Assembly (NCBI GenBank): GCA_946414805.1
Contig: CAMKPZ010000016.1
Location: 1 to 32,907 of the forward strand
Direction: 5' to 3'
From: an uncultured Bacteroidales bacterium
Lineage (GTDB): Bacteria > Bacteroidota > Bacteroidia > Bacteroidales > Paludibacteraceae
DNA length: 32,907 bases
The notes under the pieces are model-generated. The model was given only the letters and a program-made list of their open reading frames with translations. It was not told where the DNA came from and searched no databases. Every line of letters starts with the position of its first letter. The first letter of the stretch is position 1. Below, one piece after another: positions 15,577-24,368 of this stretch. The position numbers and the translations under genes were made by a program.

Positions 15577-16740
15577 ATGGGAGCGACGCATCAACCGCAT
15601 ATGACACCAGAAGGATGGCGGTACCAGCAGGAACGGTGGCACCAGCAGAGAGCCAGATGGTGGGATTATTGTAATCCCTGCATTTATATGTTGACTATAG
15701 TCACAATAGATAGAAAACCTCTATTAGGACGTTTAGTCGGAGAGCACATTGAACGCACGGCAATTGGAGATATTGTTGCCGCAGAAATAGAGAGAATGCC
15801 AACCTACAAAGATTTTGCATGTGCAGAGGTGTATAGTTATGTCATCATGCCTGATCATGTACATATCTTGCTGCAAGTGCATGAACGGCTTTCTATGGCA
15901 TTGGGGCAATATGTCAGTTGGTTCAAGAGGCAATGCAATATAGCAGCACAGGAAGCGGCGGGTACTACCCCGCCGAGCAGAACCACAGGGTGGAACGCAA
16001 TATCAAGCACGACCATTGACAGGAGGGTAGAAAAGGGTGTGGATAATGGTCCTGCTCTCGCAGGTAGTACTGTGAGCATTTTCGCTCCCGAATATCACGA
16101 CCGCATACTCACCCACAGAGGACAGCTCGAAAATATGAAGCGGTATATATTGGACAATCCGCGGCGGTTGGCACTCAAGCGGGCGAATCCAGACCTGTTC
16201 AAGATACGGCAACAGACGAATATATGCGGAGTGGCATGTACGGCGATGGGGAATATGTTCCTCGCGGAATACCCGCAACGGCAAGTGCTGCAATGCTCAC
16301 GCAGACTGAGACAGGCTGAGATAGATACCAAGCGCGAGGAGTGTCTTCTGGAAGCAGAGAAAGGGACGATCTTTATCAGCGCGGCTATCTCGGAGGGCGA
16401 GAAACAGATATGCCGGGCATTGCGTGAGGCGGGTTTTCCGCTGATTGTACTGCTGAGCGGAGGCTTCCCGACTCCCGATGAACCGCACTACCAATACTAC
16501 AAACCAAACGGCGTCTATTTCGAGGCATGTGCGGAAGGACGGCTGTTACTTATCGAGCCGGACAAGAGCCTGTCGGAACAGCCGGAAATAGCAGAACAAG
16601 TGGTTGCCAAGGCGGGAGAGATACCGCATGACTGTCTGCGGTACAAGTTCCTCGCGCTCAACGCCATAGCCGAACAAATAAGCAAGGATAACCCGGCATC
16701 GAAAATGCCGGACACAGGACCTACGGATGAAAATAATTAA
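15577..16740 (+). CDS. Y1 (RAYT-type) transposase fused to a DprA-like domain
   Basis: A 387-residue protein. The N-terminal domain (about 30-205) is a Y1/HUH single-strand transposase: VIMPDHVHILLQ gives the metal-binding His94-x-His96 pair, and ENMKRYILDNPRR gives the candidate catalytic Tyr190. The REP-associated subgroup is suggested because no insertion-sequence ends or tnpB are visible. A low-complexity Thr/Ser-rich insertion lies at about 123-168. The C-terminal domain (about 225-372) contains GTIFISAAISEGEKQICRAL, FPLIVLLSGGF and CAEGRLLLIEP, the pattern of a DprA-like Rossmann domain that binds single-stranded DNA. I recall similar two-domain proteins in Bacteroides. It ends 5 bp before the next gene, so the two are likely cotranscribed. 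Confidence 0.8.
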   Translation: MGATHQPHMTPEGWRYQQERWHQQRARWWDYCNPCIYMLTIVTIDRKPLLGRLVGEHIERTAIGDIVAAEIERMPTYKDFACAEVYSYVIMPDHVHILLQVHERLSMALGQYVSWFKRQCNIAAQEAAGTTPPSRTTGWNAISSTTIDRRVEKGVDNGPALAGSTVSIFAPEYHDRILTHRGQLENMKRYILDNPRRLALKRANPDLFKIRQQTNICGVACTAMGNMFLAEYPQRQVLQCSRRLRQAEIDTKREECLLEAEKGTIFISAAISEGEKQICRALREAGFPLIVLLSGGFPTPDEPHYQYYKPNGVYFEACAEGRLLLIEPDKSLSEQPEIAEQVVAKAGEIPHDCLRYKFLALNAIAEQISKDNPASKMPDTGPTDENN

Positions 16741-16745
16741 AACCA

Positions 16746-19706
16746 ATGAATACAAATAACTACACATCGTTAATGGAGAGGCGCGTCAAGCGGATTCTTC
16801 TTGTGTGCAACAACTATGACAGTTTTGCGCTTGAAGAAGACGGGCGTATTGATGTGCAGATCGCTCAGGAGTACGCGGAGTTAAACCTCTCCAATCCGCC
16901 GGCTATCACCCGTGCGGAAACAACGGGGGAAGCCCTCTCTGAAATTAAAAATTCAAAATTAAAAATTACGAATTCAGAAGGCTTTGACCTTATACTTGTG
17001 GTTTATAGTGCAGGAGGAAGCGAGGTGTGGGATTTTGCGGCGGAGGCGAAACAACGACTGCCGGAATGCCCTATAGTGGTGCTTTCATCGTTTAGCAAAG
17101 AGGTCTACCGCAGGGTGGAGCAGCAGGATAAGAGCAATGTGGATTACCTGTTTAACTGGAATAACTCTACGGACCTGATAATTGCCATTATCAAGCTGAT
17201 TGAGGACAGACTGAATGCCGAGCACGACATCTTGGATGAAGGCGTGCGGGCGATTATGCTGGTAGAAGACTCCGTGCGGTATTACTCGACTTATCTGCCG
17301 TTGCTCTACAAACTGGTTCTGCAACAGAACTCTATCGCCATCCGTGATGCGCTGAATGAGAAACAGCAATTATTGCGTAAGCGCGCACGGCCGAAAGTGC
17401 TGATGGCTACTTGTTATGACGAGGCGGTGGAACTATATAGCCGTTTCGGACGGAACATGATTGGCGTCATTTCCGATGTGGGTTTTGTGGTGCATAAAGG
17501 CGAACCTTCGTCCGCAGAGAAACTGGATGCCGGTGTGGATTTATGCCGTCTAATCAGGGAGGATAATCCGACTATGCCGTTCCTGATGCAGAGTTCGCAG
17601 GAGACGATGCGATCTGTTGCACGGAAACTGAATGTGGGTTTTGTGGTGAAGAAATCCAAGACGCTCTCGCAGGATGTGAGCGAATATATCGAGCGTGAGT
17701 TCGGTTTCGGAGACTTCATAGCCCGTGACCCGCGTACCGGCAAGGAGATTGCACGTGCATCCGATTTGGAGGGCTTCGAGCGTATTATTTCTTCGATTTC
17801 ACCGGCAGCATTCAGGCGGCTGAGTGATAATAACTATCTGAGTAAATGGCTCTTCGCGCGCGGTCTGTTCTCCGTAGGACGCCCCGTAAGTGCCTTGAAG
17901 ATACAGGATGAGACTGACATTGAGAACATCCGCCAGACGAATATCCGTCTGATTCATGATTACCGTATCAATCAGGCGTTAGGTGTAGTTGCCAAATATG
18001 CACCGGATACGTATAACGACACGATTTGGTTTGCGCGTTGCGGCAACGGAGCCATGGGCGGCAAGGGTAGAGGTTTGGCTTTCCTCAATCACATGTTGCA
18101 GAAACATGATCTCTATGACCGATGGCCGGAGACGCGTGTGTTGGTGCCGCGGACGATGGTGATCACAACTGATTATTTCGACCGTTTTATCCATGACAAC
18201 GGTCTTCAATATGTTATCAATGCGGATCTGACGGACGAGGAACTGCTGTCGGAGTTCGTAGCAGCTATGCTGCCGATGGAGTTGCGAGAGGCGTTGCGGC
18301 ATTTCATCCGTGTAACCAACAGGCCGTTAGCCATCCGTTCGTCTTCTAAACTGGAAGACTCATATTATCAGCCGTTTGCAGGTGTTTATAGTACTTATAT
18401 GATTCCGCACACGGAGAATGAGGATCAGCAGTTGAGGATGCTGAGTAAGGCGATCAAATCGGTTTATGCGAGTGTCTATTTTGCGGCTTCGAGAGGATAT
18501 ATCATTTCTACAGGCAATGTGCCAAGTGAGGAGAAAATGGCCATCGTTTTGCAGGAAGTATGCGGTGAAACCGAAGGAAATTACTATTTTCCGGTCATCT
18601 CCGGTGTGGCGCGAAGTATCAATTTCTACCCCGTAGGCAAAGAGAAACCCGAAGACGGCATTGTGAAGATTGCTTACGGTTTGGGTAAGGCTGTAGTGGA
18701 CGGCGAACAGGTATTGCGTTTCTCACCCAAGTATCCGAAGCATGTGATGCAGACTTCAACCGTTGATCTGGCAATGCGCGAGACGCAACAGTCGATGTTA
18801 GCACTTTCGCTGAGCCCTGAGAAATTCAAGACTTCGATAGACGATGCGGTCAACTTGGAGCGCATTCCGATACATGACTGCGACCAGTTCGAGAGTCTCA
18901 AACTGATTGCCTCTACGTATGACCGAGAGAACATGCGCATTGTTGATTCGTGCTATCCCGACGGACCGAGGATTGTTACTTTTGCACCGCAACTGAAATT
19001 CAATACTTTTCCGTTGGCAGATATTGTGCAACAGTTATTAGATATAGCGCGTGAGGAAATCAAAACGCCTGTGGAGATAGAGTTTGCAGTCAATCTGGAG
19101 CATGAGCCGCAAATCTTCCATGTACTGCAAATCCGACCGATTTCAGCGGACAGCCTGACAGCCAAAGTGGAGTGGGAGAAAGTCGATGAAAACGGTGCTT
19201 TTTTGCGTTCGGGCAATGCGCTTGGAGTCGGCAAAACGGAAGATGTGTGCGATATCATCTATTTGCGCAAAGAGGCGTTTGATGTGCTACGTACGCAAGA
19301 GATGGCGCAGACGCTGCGGGAATGGAACAGCCGTTTGAGACAGGAAGGCAAACAATATCTGCTGATCGGTTACGGCCGTTGGGGTTCGCAGATTCCGACA
19401 TTAGGCGTGCCGGTTCAATGGGGCGATATCAGCGAGGCAAAGGTGATAGCCGAGTGCTCACTTGAGAACTTCCGTATCGAACCGAGTCAGGGTTCCCATT
19501 TCTTCCAGAATATGACCTCCTTCAATGTAGGATATATCAATGTGGATCCGTGGGCACGGCCGCTGACGGACGAATATGATCAGGGAGTGCTGGATGCATT
19601 ACCTGCAGTGGAAGAGACAGAACTGGTTCGTCATGTACGATTAGAGAAGCCGTTGGAGATGTACATAGACGGGTTTGCAAACAAGGCAATAATCAAGCAA
19701 TTTTAA
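16746..19706 (+). CDS. Receiver plus PEP/pyruvate-binding domain protein
   Basis: A 986-residue cytosolic protein. Residues about 14-155 form a degenerate receiver-like domain. About 168-310 is a second receiver with acidic pocket E174/D175, phospho-acceptor D244 (GVISDVGF) and conserved Lys in FVVKKSK. About 425-800 is the ATP-grasp-like PPDK/PEP-synthase N-terminal domain (NGAMGGKGRGLAFLN, LAIRSSSKLEDSYYQPFAGVYSTY, HVLQIRPIS). The phosphohistidine swivel and PEP-binding barrel of true PEP synthase are absent, so it should not be annotated as ppsA. Residues 66-77 (EIKNSKLKITNS) come from in-frame 7-bp-repeat DNA. Similar proteins occur in Bacteroidales; function is unknown, perhaps a phospho-signalling protein. 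Confidence 0.82.
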   Translation: MNTNNYTSLMERRVKRILLVCNNYDSFALEEDGRIDVQIAQEYAELNLSNPPAITRAETTGEALSEIKNSKLKITNSEGFDLILVVYSAGGSEVWDFAAEAKQRLPECPIVVLSSFSKEVYRRVEQQDKSNVDYLFNWNNSTDLIIAIIKLIEDRLNAEHDILDEGVRAIMLVEDSVRYYSTYLPLLYKLVLQQNSIAIRDALNEKQQLLRKRARPKVLMATCYDEAVELYSRFGRNMIGVISDVGFVVHKGEPSSAEKLDAGVDLCRLIREDNPTMPFLMQSSQETMRSVARKLNVGFVVKKSKTLSQDVSEYIEREFGFGDFIARDPRTGKEIARASDLEGFERIISSISPAAFRRLSDNNYLSKWLFARGLFSVGRPVSALKIQDETDIENIRQTNIRLIHDYRINQALGVVAKYAPDTYNDTIWFARCGNGAMGGKGRGLAFLNHMLQKHDLYDRWPETRVLVPRTMVITTDYFDRFIHDNGLQYVINADLTDEELLSEFVAAMLPMELREALRHFIRVTNRPLAIRSSSKLEDSYYQPFAGVYSTYMIPHTENEDQQLRMLSKAIKSVYASVYFAASRGYIISTGNVPSEEKMAIVLQEVCGETEGNYYFPVISGVARSINFYPVGKEKPEDGIVKIAYGLGKAVVDGEQVLRFSPKYPKHVMQTSTVDLAMRETQQSMLALSLSPEKFKTSIDDAVNLERIPIHDCDQFESLKLIASTYDRENMRIVDSCYPDGPRIVTFAPQLKFNTFPLADIVQQLLDIAREEIKTPVEIEFAVNLEHEPQIFHVLQIRPISADSLTAKVEWEKVDENGAFLRSGNALGVGKTEDVCDIIYLRKEAFDVLRTQEMAQTLREWNSRLRQEGKQYLLIGYGRWGSQIPTLGVPVQWGDISEAKVIAECSLENFRIEPSQGSHFFQNMTSFNVGYINVDPWARPLTDEYDQGVLDALPAVEETELVRHVRLEKPLEMYIDGFANKAIIKQF
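16941..16975 (+). repeat. In-frame heptad repeat in the receiver/PEP-binding gene
   Basis: GAAATTA, AAAATTC, AAAATTA, AAAATTA, CGAATTC: five 7-mers with AATT in constant register. They encode a basic low-complexity linker in the first receiver-like domain, and the reading frame is kept. Confidence 0.8.
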
Positions 19707-19715
19707 AATCACGGG

Positions 19716-19736
19716 ATAATATACTATGTATATTAT
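19716..19736. promoter_or_regulatory. 21-bp palindrome upstream of the Na/Pi gene
   Basis: ATAATATAC-TAT-GTATATTAT is a perfect 9-bp inverted repeat with a 3-bp centre. It looks like a binding site for a dimeric regulator. A second inverted repeat, GTCGGGT (19740-19746) and ACCCGAC (19772-19778), follows it. No TAnnTTTG box is visible before the Na/Pi start. Confidence 0.45.
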
Positions 19737-19818
19737 AGGGTCGGGTAGGATACGGTAAAGGCACGACAAGAACCCGACAAGAAAACGGCAGTAATAGAAA
19801 AACCAACAAACAATTTAT

Positions 19819-21525
19819 ATGCAACTAATTTTACAGATTATCACGCTCATTGGTTCCGTAGCGATGCTGATGTACGGAATGAAGGTGATGAGTGAAGGCC
19901 TGCAGAAGATGGCCGGAAGTAAGTTGAGTAACGTGCTCGGCACGATGACCACCAACCGGTTTACAGGCGTGTTGACCGGTGCTGCCATCACAGCTGCAGT
20001 GCAGTCTTCAACAGCAACGACGGTGATGACCGTCAGTTTCGTATCCGCCGGTATTCTATCGCTGGCGCAAGCGATCTCAGTGATTATGGGTGCCAACATC
20101 GGTACTACGTTCACGGCATGGATCATGGTGCTTGGCGGCGGATCATTCGATCTGCGGCTGGTGGTTTACGCCACAATCGTACTCGCCGTAGCACTTATTT
20201 ACACGAAGAAGAATGCCAACCTCGGCGATTTCCTGATCGGTCTGTCGTTGATGCTGCTCGGATTGACGACGCTGAAGATCAACGCAACGGAGATGCATCT
20301 GGACGAAATGGATCCAGTACGTAATTTCTTTGTCTCCACCTCTTCCTGGGGATACGGAAGTTATTTCCTCTATCTGTTAGTAGGTGGAATACTGACTTTT
20401 GCGGTTCAGTCTTCCGCAGCGATCATGGCAATCACCATGACGCTTTGCTCCACTCATGTGCTGCCAATCGACATGGGTATAGCGCTTGTCTTGGGTGAGA
20501 ATATAGGTACAACGATCACTTCCAATGTGGTAGCTCTTTCTGCTTCTGTTCAGGCACGCCGTGCAGCTATGGCTCACTTGGTATTCAACCTCTTCGGCGT
20601 ATTCTGGGTGCTGATCGTCTTCCGCTGGTTTGTAGGCGGTATATGCGAGTTATGGGGCGTTGATTTTACTCCGGGTATTCCGTCTGATGTATCTCCGGAC
20701 AAACTGAATGCGGTTCTGGCAACCTTCCACACCGCTTTCAACGTGACAAACACCATGATTCTTATCTGGTTTGTACCGCTGTTAGAGCGTCTGGTGACGC
20801 TGATCATTCCTTCCAAACCGGAGCAGAAAGACACGGACAGCCAGTTACGTTTTATCTCCGGCGGTCTGATGTCCACCTCCGAGCTTTCTATCTTGCAGGC
20901 ATGGAAAGAGGTACATGTGTTTGCCGTCCGTACGCAACGTATGGTGGGCATGATTCATGATCTTTATCACGAAGAAGATGACACCCAGTTTACCAAAATC
21001 TACTCGCGCGTGGAGAAATACGAAGGTATATGCGACCGGATGGAGTATGAGATAGCGCAATATCTGAACCAAGTGGCGGACGGCCGTTTGTCCGACCAAT
21101 CCAAACACGAGGTACACAAAATGCTCCGTATCGTGAGCGAGTTGGAATCGGTGGGAGACGCCAACTTCAATCTCTCGCGATTTATCCGCCATAAGCACGA
21201 CGACCATATCCAATATACGGAGTATCAGGATAAGAATGTAGAGATGATGATGTATCTGCTGAACGGCGCGGAGACCAAGATGGTCAATGCATTGGAACAT
21301 GTGAATATCAGCGATGAAGAGTTCCTGGAGATGACCAATATGGAGAACGAGATCAACAATTTCCGCGACGAGCTAAAGAGCCAGAACATGCAGCACATCA
21401 CCGAGAAAGAGTACGACTACACCACCGGCGTCAACTATATGGATATTATTCTGGAGTTGGAGAAGATGGGTGACTACATTATCAATGTAGAAGAGGCTGT
21501 TTACGAGCATAAACACGACAAATAA
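19819..21525 (+). CDS. Na+/phosphate cotransporter family protein with PhoU-like tail
   Basis: A 568-residue inner-membrane protein. The membrane part (about 1-325) contains the two inverted QSS repeats of the NptA/PNaS family: AAVQSSTATTVM (about residue 57) and FAVQSSAAIMAIT (about 195), each followed by a GANIGTT or GENIGTT motif. The C-terminal cytosolic part (about 355-560) is helical and PhoU-like (RVEKYEGICDRMEYEIAQYL; ELESVGDANFNLSRF; ELEKMGDYIINVEEAVYEH). Probably sodium-driven phosphate transport; direction is not determinable. A 112-bp gap with palindromes separates it from the receiver gene. Confidence 0.9.
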   Translation: MQLILQIITLIGSVAMLMYGMKVMSEGLQKMAGSKLSNVLGTMTTNRFTGVLTGAAITAAVQSSTATTVMTVSFVSAGILSLAQAISVIMGANIGTTFTAWIMVLGGGSFDLRLVVYATIVLAVALIYTKKNANLGDFLIGLSLMLLGLTTLKINATEMHLDEMDPVRNFFVSTSSWGYGSYFLYLLVGGILTFAVQSSAAIMAITMTLCSTHVLPIDMGIALVLGENIGTTITSNVVALSASVQARRAAMAHLVFNLFGVFWVLIVFRWFVGGICELWGVDFTPGIPSDVSPDKLNAVLATFHTAFNVTNTMILIWFVPLLERLVTLIIPSKPEQKDTDSQLRFISGGLMSTSELSILQAWKEVHVFAVRTQRMVGMIHDLYHEEDDTQFTKIYSRVEKYEGICDRMEYEIAQYLNQVADGRLSDQSKHEVHKMLRIVSELESVGDANFNLSRFIRHKHDDHIQYTEYQDKNVEMMMYLLNGAETKMVNALEHVNISDEEFLEMTNMENEINNFRDELKSQNMQHITEKEYDYTTGVNYMDIILELEKMGDYIINVEEAVYEHKHDK

Positions 21526-21552
21526 TTTATTAACCAAATAAATGATAACAAG

Positions 21553-22242
21553 ATGAAGAATAACATTATTGCCGGCGCATTGATTGCACTGGGTTTGAGC
21601 CTGGCAGGCTTGTTTATCTATTGCGGTATCAGTAAGTATTCTGACAAAGACCGCGCAGTAACCGTAAAGGGTCTGAGTACCCGCGATGTGGAGGCCGACT
21701 ATGTAGTATGGCCGTTGAGTTTCGGATGGAACGGAAATGATCTGCCGTCCTTGTATCAGACGCTGGGTCAGGTGTCCGAGAAGGTGAAGAAGCACCTTCT
21801 TTCCCTGGGTTTCGAGGAGAAAGATCTGAGTCAGGGAACGATCTCGGTTAGCAATAACTGGGACAGTTATTACGGCAATGTGCGTCCCGAGTTCAAGTAC
21901 ACGCTGAGCACTTCCATTATCGTTTCTACGGACAAGATTCAACTGGTTGTAGCCAGTCAGGGTAAGGAGGCCGATCTGCTCAAACAAGGTATTATTGTCA
22001 CCTCCAACAGCTGGAATCTGGATTACCAGTACAACGGTCTGCCGGAGTTGAAGCCGCAGATGATCGAAGAGGCGACGCAGAACGCACGCGCTGTGGCTCA
22101 GAAATTTGCAGACGACGCGCAGTGCAAGTTAGGCTCTATCCGCCGTGCCAGTCAGGGTCAGTTCTCTATAGAGAACGACCAATACCAGCCGTGGATCAAG
22201 CATGTACGCGTGGTAACGACGGTAGATTATTACCTCGATTGA
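21553..22242 (+). CDS. SIMPL domain protein (DUF541)
   Basis: A 229-residue protein with one N-terminal membrane span (IIAGALIALGLSLAGLFIYCGI) and an extracytoplasmic SIMPL domain: VTVKGLSTRDVEADYVVWPLSF, KVKKHLLSLGFEEKDLSQGTISV, and a C-terminal VRVVTTVDYYLD strand. Family members are periplasmic or membrane-anchored and poorly understood. It follows the Na/Pi gene by 27 bp and is probably cotranscribed. Its last 13 bp overlap the 3' end of the oppositely oriented umuC-like gene. Confidence 0.88.
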   Translation: MKNNIIAGALIALGLSLAGLFIYCGISKYSDKDRAVTVKGLSTRDVEADYVVWPLSFGWNGNDLPSLYQTLGQVSEKVKKHLLSLGFEEKDLSQGTISVSNNWDSYYGNVRPEFKYTLSTSIIVSTDKIQLVVASQGKEADLLKQGIIVTSNSWNLDYQYNGLPELKPQMIEEATQNARAVAQKFADDAQCKLGSIRRASQGQFSIENDQYQPWIKHVRVVTTVDYYLD

Positions 22243-23492
22243 CCGTCATCGATCTTATGCGGCCGCATGAATCCCGCTAACTCTTCTTCGGTAGCATCGC
22301 CTTGCACGGCGAAATGGATCTGATTGCTACCAAAGCGTGCGTTGATATCATCGATGGCTTTCATGAGGCGTTTCTGACGAGCGGTGTCTTCGACCTGATT
22401 CGTAGCGAAGAGGTCGAGTTGGATACCACTGCTATGCTGGAGTTGTGAGAGCACAACTCCGGCTTGTTTATAATGATAACCCTCTATGAAGATCTGCGAG
22501 AGCAGATGCTCCACGGAATGAATGATGACGGTAGAATCGTCGGTAGGGGTAGAGAGACGGACGGTTGCGTCATTATGGTATTGCGGCAAGTCGGTACGAT
22601 GCCGATTGGTAGCGAGAAAAAGCGTCACGTCACGGCATAAGGCTTTCTTATCCCGCAGCCTTCTGGTAGCCGCGGAGGCAAAATTGCTCAGTTCATGCAT
22701 AAGTCTCTCTTTGCCGGTGATCATCTGCGCGAAAGTGCGGCTGTACATGATTGATTTCTGCTTCTCGTGACTCGCAAGCGTGATCGCCGGAATACCGTTG
22801 AGTTCTTTCCATGTACGTAAAGCAGTAACGCCATATTTCCGATAGATCAGAGACTCATTGCTCTGCGCGAAATCGAGCGCGGTCTGTATGCCCCGCTGCA
22901 GGATATCTTTGATGCGTCTCCGTCCGATGCCCCATACTTGTTCTACGGGAAGCACAGACAGCGCTTTTTCCCGTTGTGCAGGCGTGATTATGCAGATCCC
23001 GCGATAGCCCGGATAGCGTTTCGCGAAATGCGTTGCGGTCTTGGCAAGCGTATAACTCTCTCCGGCTCCGCAACTCACCGGAATAGCGGTCTCGCGGAGG
23101 ATAATATCCTTGAGCGTCTGCAGGTATCCCCGCAGCCGTTCCGGATCATCGTCCGGCATCATACCGAAGAACTCATCCACGCTGTATTGCACGAAATCCA
23201 GCACCATCTCTGTCTGCTTCACGACCTCCATAATATGACGGGAGATCTCATGATAGAGGTTATGATGCACATCAATGACCGTCACATGCTGACGCTCGAT
23301 GAGTTGCTTCACCTGAAAGATAGGATTGCCGCGTTTGAGACCCACCGCCTTGGCTTCCTGATTGAGTGCCAGAATGATACCACCGCCGTTGTCGTTATTA
23401 TTAGCGACCACAACGGGTGTGCCCTTCAGTTCAGGCCGTGAGACCAACTCACAGCTGACGAAGAAATTATTGCAATCCAGATGAACGTACAT
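22230..23492 (-). CDS. Y-family DNA polymerase, UmuC-like
   Basis: A 420-residue translesion polymerase. The start at 23492 (MYVHLDCNNFF) is chosen because it opens at the catalytic-domain consensus and overlaps the upstream stop by one base (TGATG). Catalytic acids: D6 in HLDCNNFFVSCE and D106/E107 in YSVDEFFG. The helix-hairpin-helix region (VEQVWGIGRRRIKDILQRGI) and little-finger domain (about 245-350) are present. The nucleotide-binding loop, usually NNDGCVVARS in UmuC, here reads NNDNGGGIILAL, so it belongs to a divergent subgroup. No umuD-like gene is adjacent; instead it is translationally coupled to an SDR oxidoreductase. Confidence 0.88.
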   Translation of the reverse strand: MYVHLDCNNFFVSCELVSRPELKGTPVVVANNNDNGGGIILALNQEAKAVGLKRGNPIFQVKQLIERQHVTVIDVHHNLYHEISRHIMEVVKQTEMVLDFVQYSVDEFFGMMPDDDPERLRGYLQTLKDIILRETAIPVSCGAGESYTLAKTATHFAKRYPGYRGICIITPAQREKALSVLPVEQVWGIGRRRIKDILQRGIQTALDFAQSNESLIYRKYGVTALRTWKELNGIPAITLASHEKQKSIMYSRTFAQMITGKERLMHELSNFASAATRRLRDKKALCRDVTLFLATNRHRTDLPQYHNDATVRLSTPTDDSTVIIHSVEHLLSQIFIEGYHYKQAGVVLSQLQHSSGIQLDLFATNQVEDTARQKRLMKAIDDINARFGSNQIHFAVQGDATEEELAGFMRPHKIDDGQSR

Positions 23493-24271
23493 CAGAACCA
23501 GCCTAACCGTCTGATTAACCGTAAGACGCAAGTAGGGATCAACAGAATAACCGTTGTCAGGAAATGCCAGAAGACAGCAGGTACCGTCACCTTGCTGCGC
23601 CCATGGAAAAGAGCCCGTAGTCCGCGGCGTACCAGCGTTTGTGGCGAGACGATGATGCCCAGGCATTTGCCTAAGCGCGTCAGCCACGGCTTAATACTGT
23701 ATAGCCCTGTATCCACGGCACCCGGACTCACATTCGTGACATATACGCCGTAGGGCTTGAGTTCAATATGCAACGACCGCGTGAAGTTATTGAGAAAAGC
23801 CTTGGTGCTGCCATAAGTGCCTAACCGCTGCGCAGCGATCTTGCTGGTGACGGAGCACACATTGAGAATATAGCCCTTCCGACGCTCCCGCATCTCCTTG
23901 CCGTACAGATAACACAGCATAGCAGGAGTGTACATATGCAGATTGAGGATGAGCGAGGTGAAAGCCTCACTGTCATCGAGAATATCGCGGTCGTGGTACA
24001 CACCGGCGTTATTTATCAGCACTTCTATCTCCATATGATGCGCATGTGTGTAATCGAACACCCGTTGCGCGGAGTCTTGCTGCGCGAGATCCATCACCTC
24101 GCCGACGATCGTCAGAGCAGGGTAGAGCGCCTGTAACTCCCGTGCGCGGTCATGGATAGCCTCTTCATTGCTGATGATAAACAGGTTATAGCCTTTCTGC
24201 GCCAACTGACGCGCAAACTCAACGCCCATTCCGGAGGATGCACCGGTTACTATTGCATAAGTCGTTTTCAT
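23492..24271 (-). CDS. Short-chain dehydrogenase/reductase with C-terminal membrane tail
   Basis: A 259-residue classical SDR. Start placed at 24271 (MKTTYAIVTG), which opens at the first beta-strand; the in-frame start further upstream overlaps the promoter box. Cofactor motif TGASSGMG (9-16), NNAG (87-90), catalytic Ser about 140 with Y153 and K157 (YGSTK). Asp/Glu residues after the second strand were not clear enough to choose NAD or NADP. The C-terminus (about 225-255, HFLTTVILLIPTCVLRLI) looks like a membrane anchor. Substrate unknown. First gene of a two-gene unit with the umuC-like polymerase. Confidence 0.92.
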   Translation of the reverse strand: MKTTYAIVTGASSGMGVEFARQLAQKGYNLFIISNEEAIHDRARELQALYPALTIVGEVMDLAQQDSAQRVFDYTHAHHMEIEVLINNAGVYHDRDILDDSEAFTSLILNLHMYTPAMLCYLYGKEMRERRKGYILNVCSVTSKIAAQRLGTYGSTKAFLNNFTRSLHIELKPYGVYVTNVSPGAVDTGLYSIKPWLTRLGKCLGIIVSPQTLVRRGLRALFHGRSKVTVPAVFWHFLTTVILLIPTCVLRLIRRLGWF

Positions 24272-24293
24272 TGTGAACACCAGATTTTTGGCG

Positions 24294-24341
24294 CAAAGGT
24301 ACAAAAAAATTTGCATATATCAAAAAAATGTTGTACTTTTG
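24294..24341. promoter_or_regulatory. Overlapping divergent promoters of SDR-umuC and pheS
   Basis: Minus strand: TTTG, 19 bp, TACCTTTG (24294-24301). Plus strand: TTTG, 20 bp, TACTTTTG (24334-24341). Both promoters use the same 48 bp, and each -33 element lies inside the spacer of the other, so the polymerases cannot bind at the same time. Confidence 0.75.
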
Positions 24342-24368
24342 CACGGTTTTTCCAAAAACAATGCATTT

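Noticed and set aside
23493..23687. 65-residue N-terminal extension of the UmuC-like protein
   Set aside because: It lies entirely inside the SDR gene, and the conserved catalytic domain starts at MYVHLDC with a TGATG overlap.
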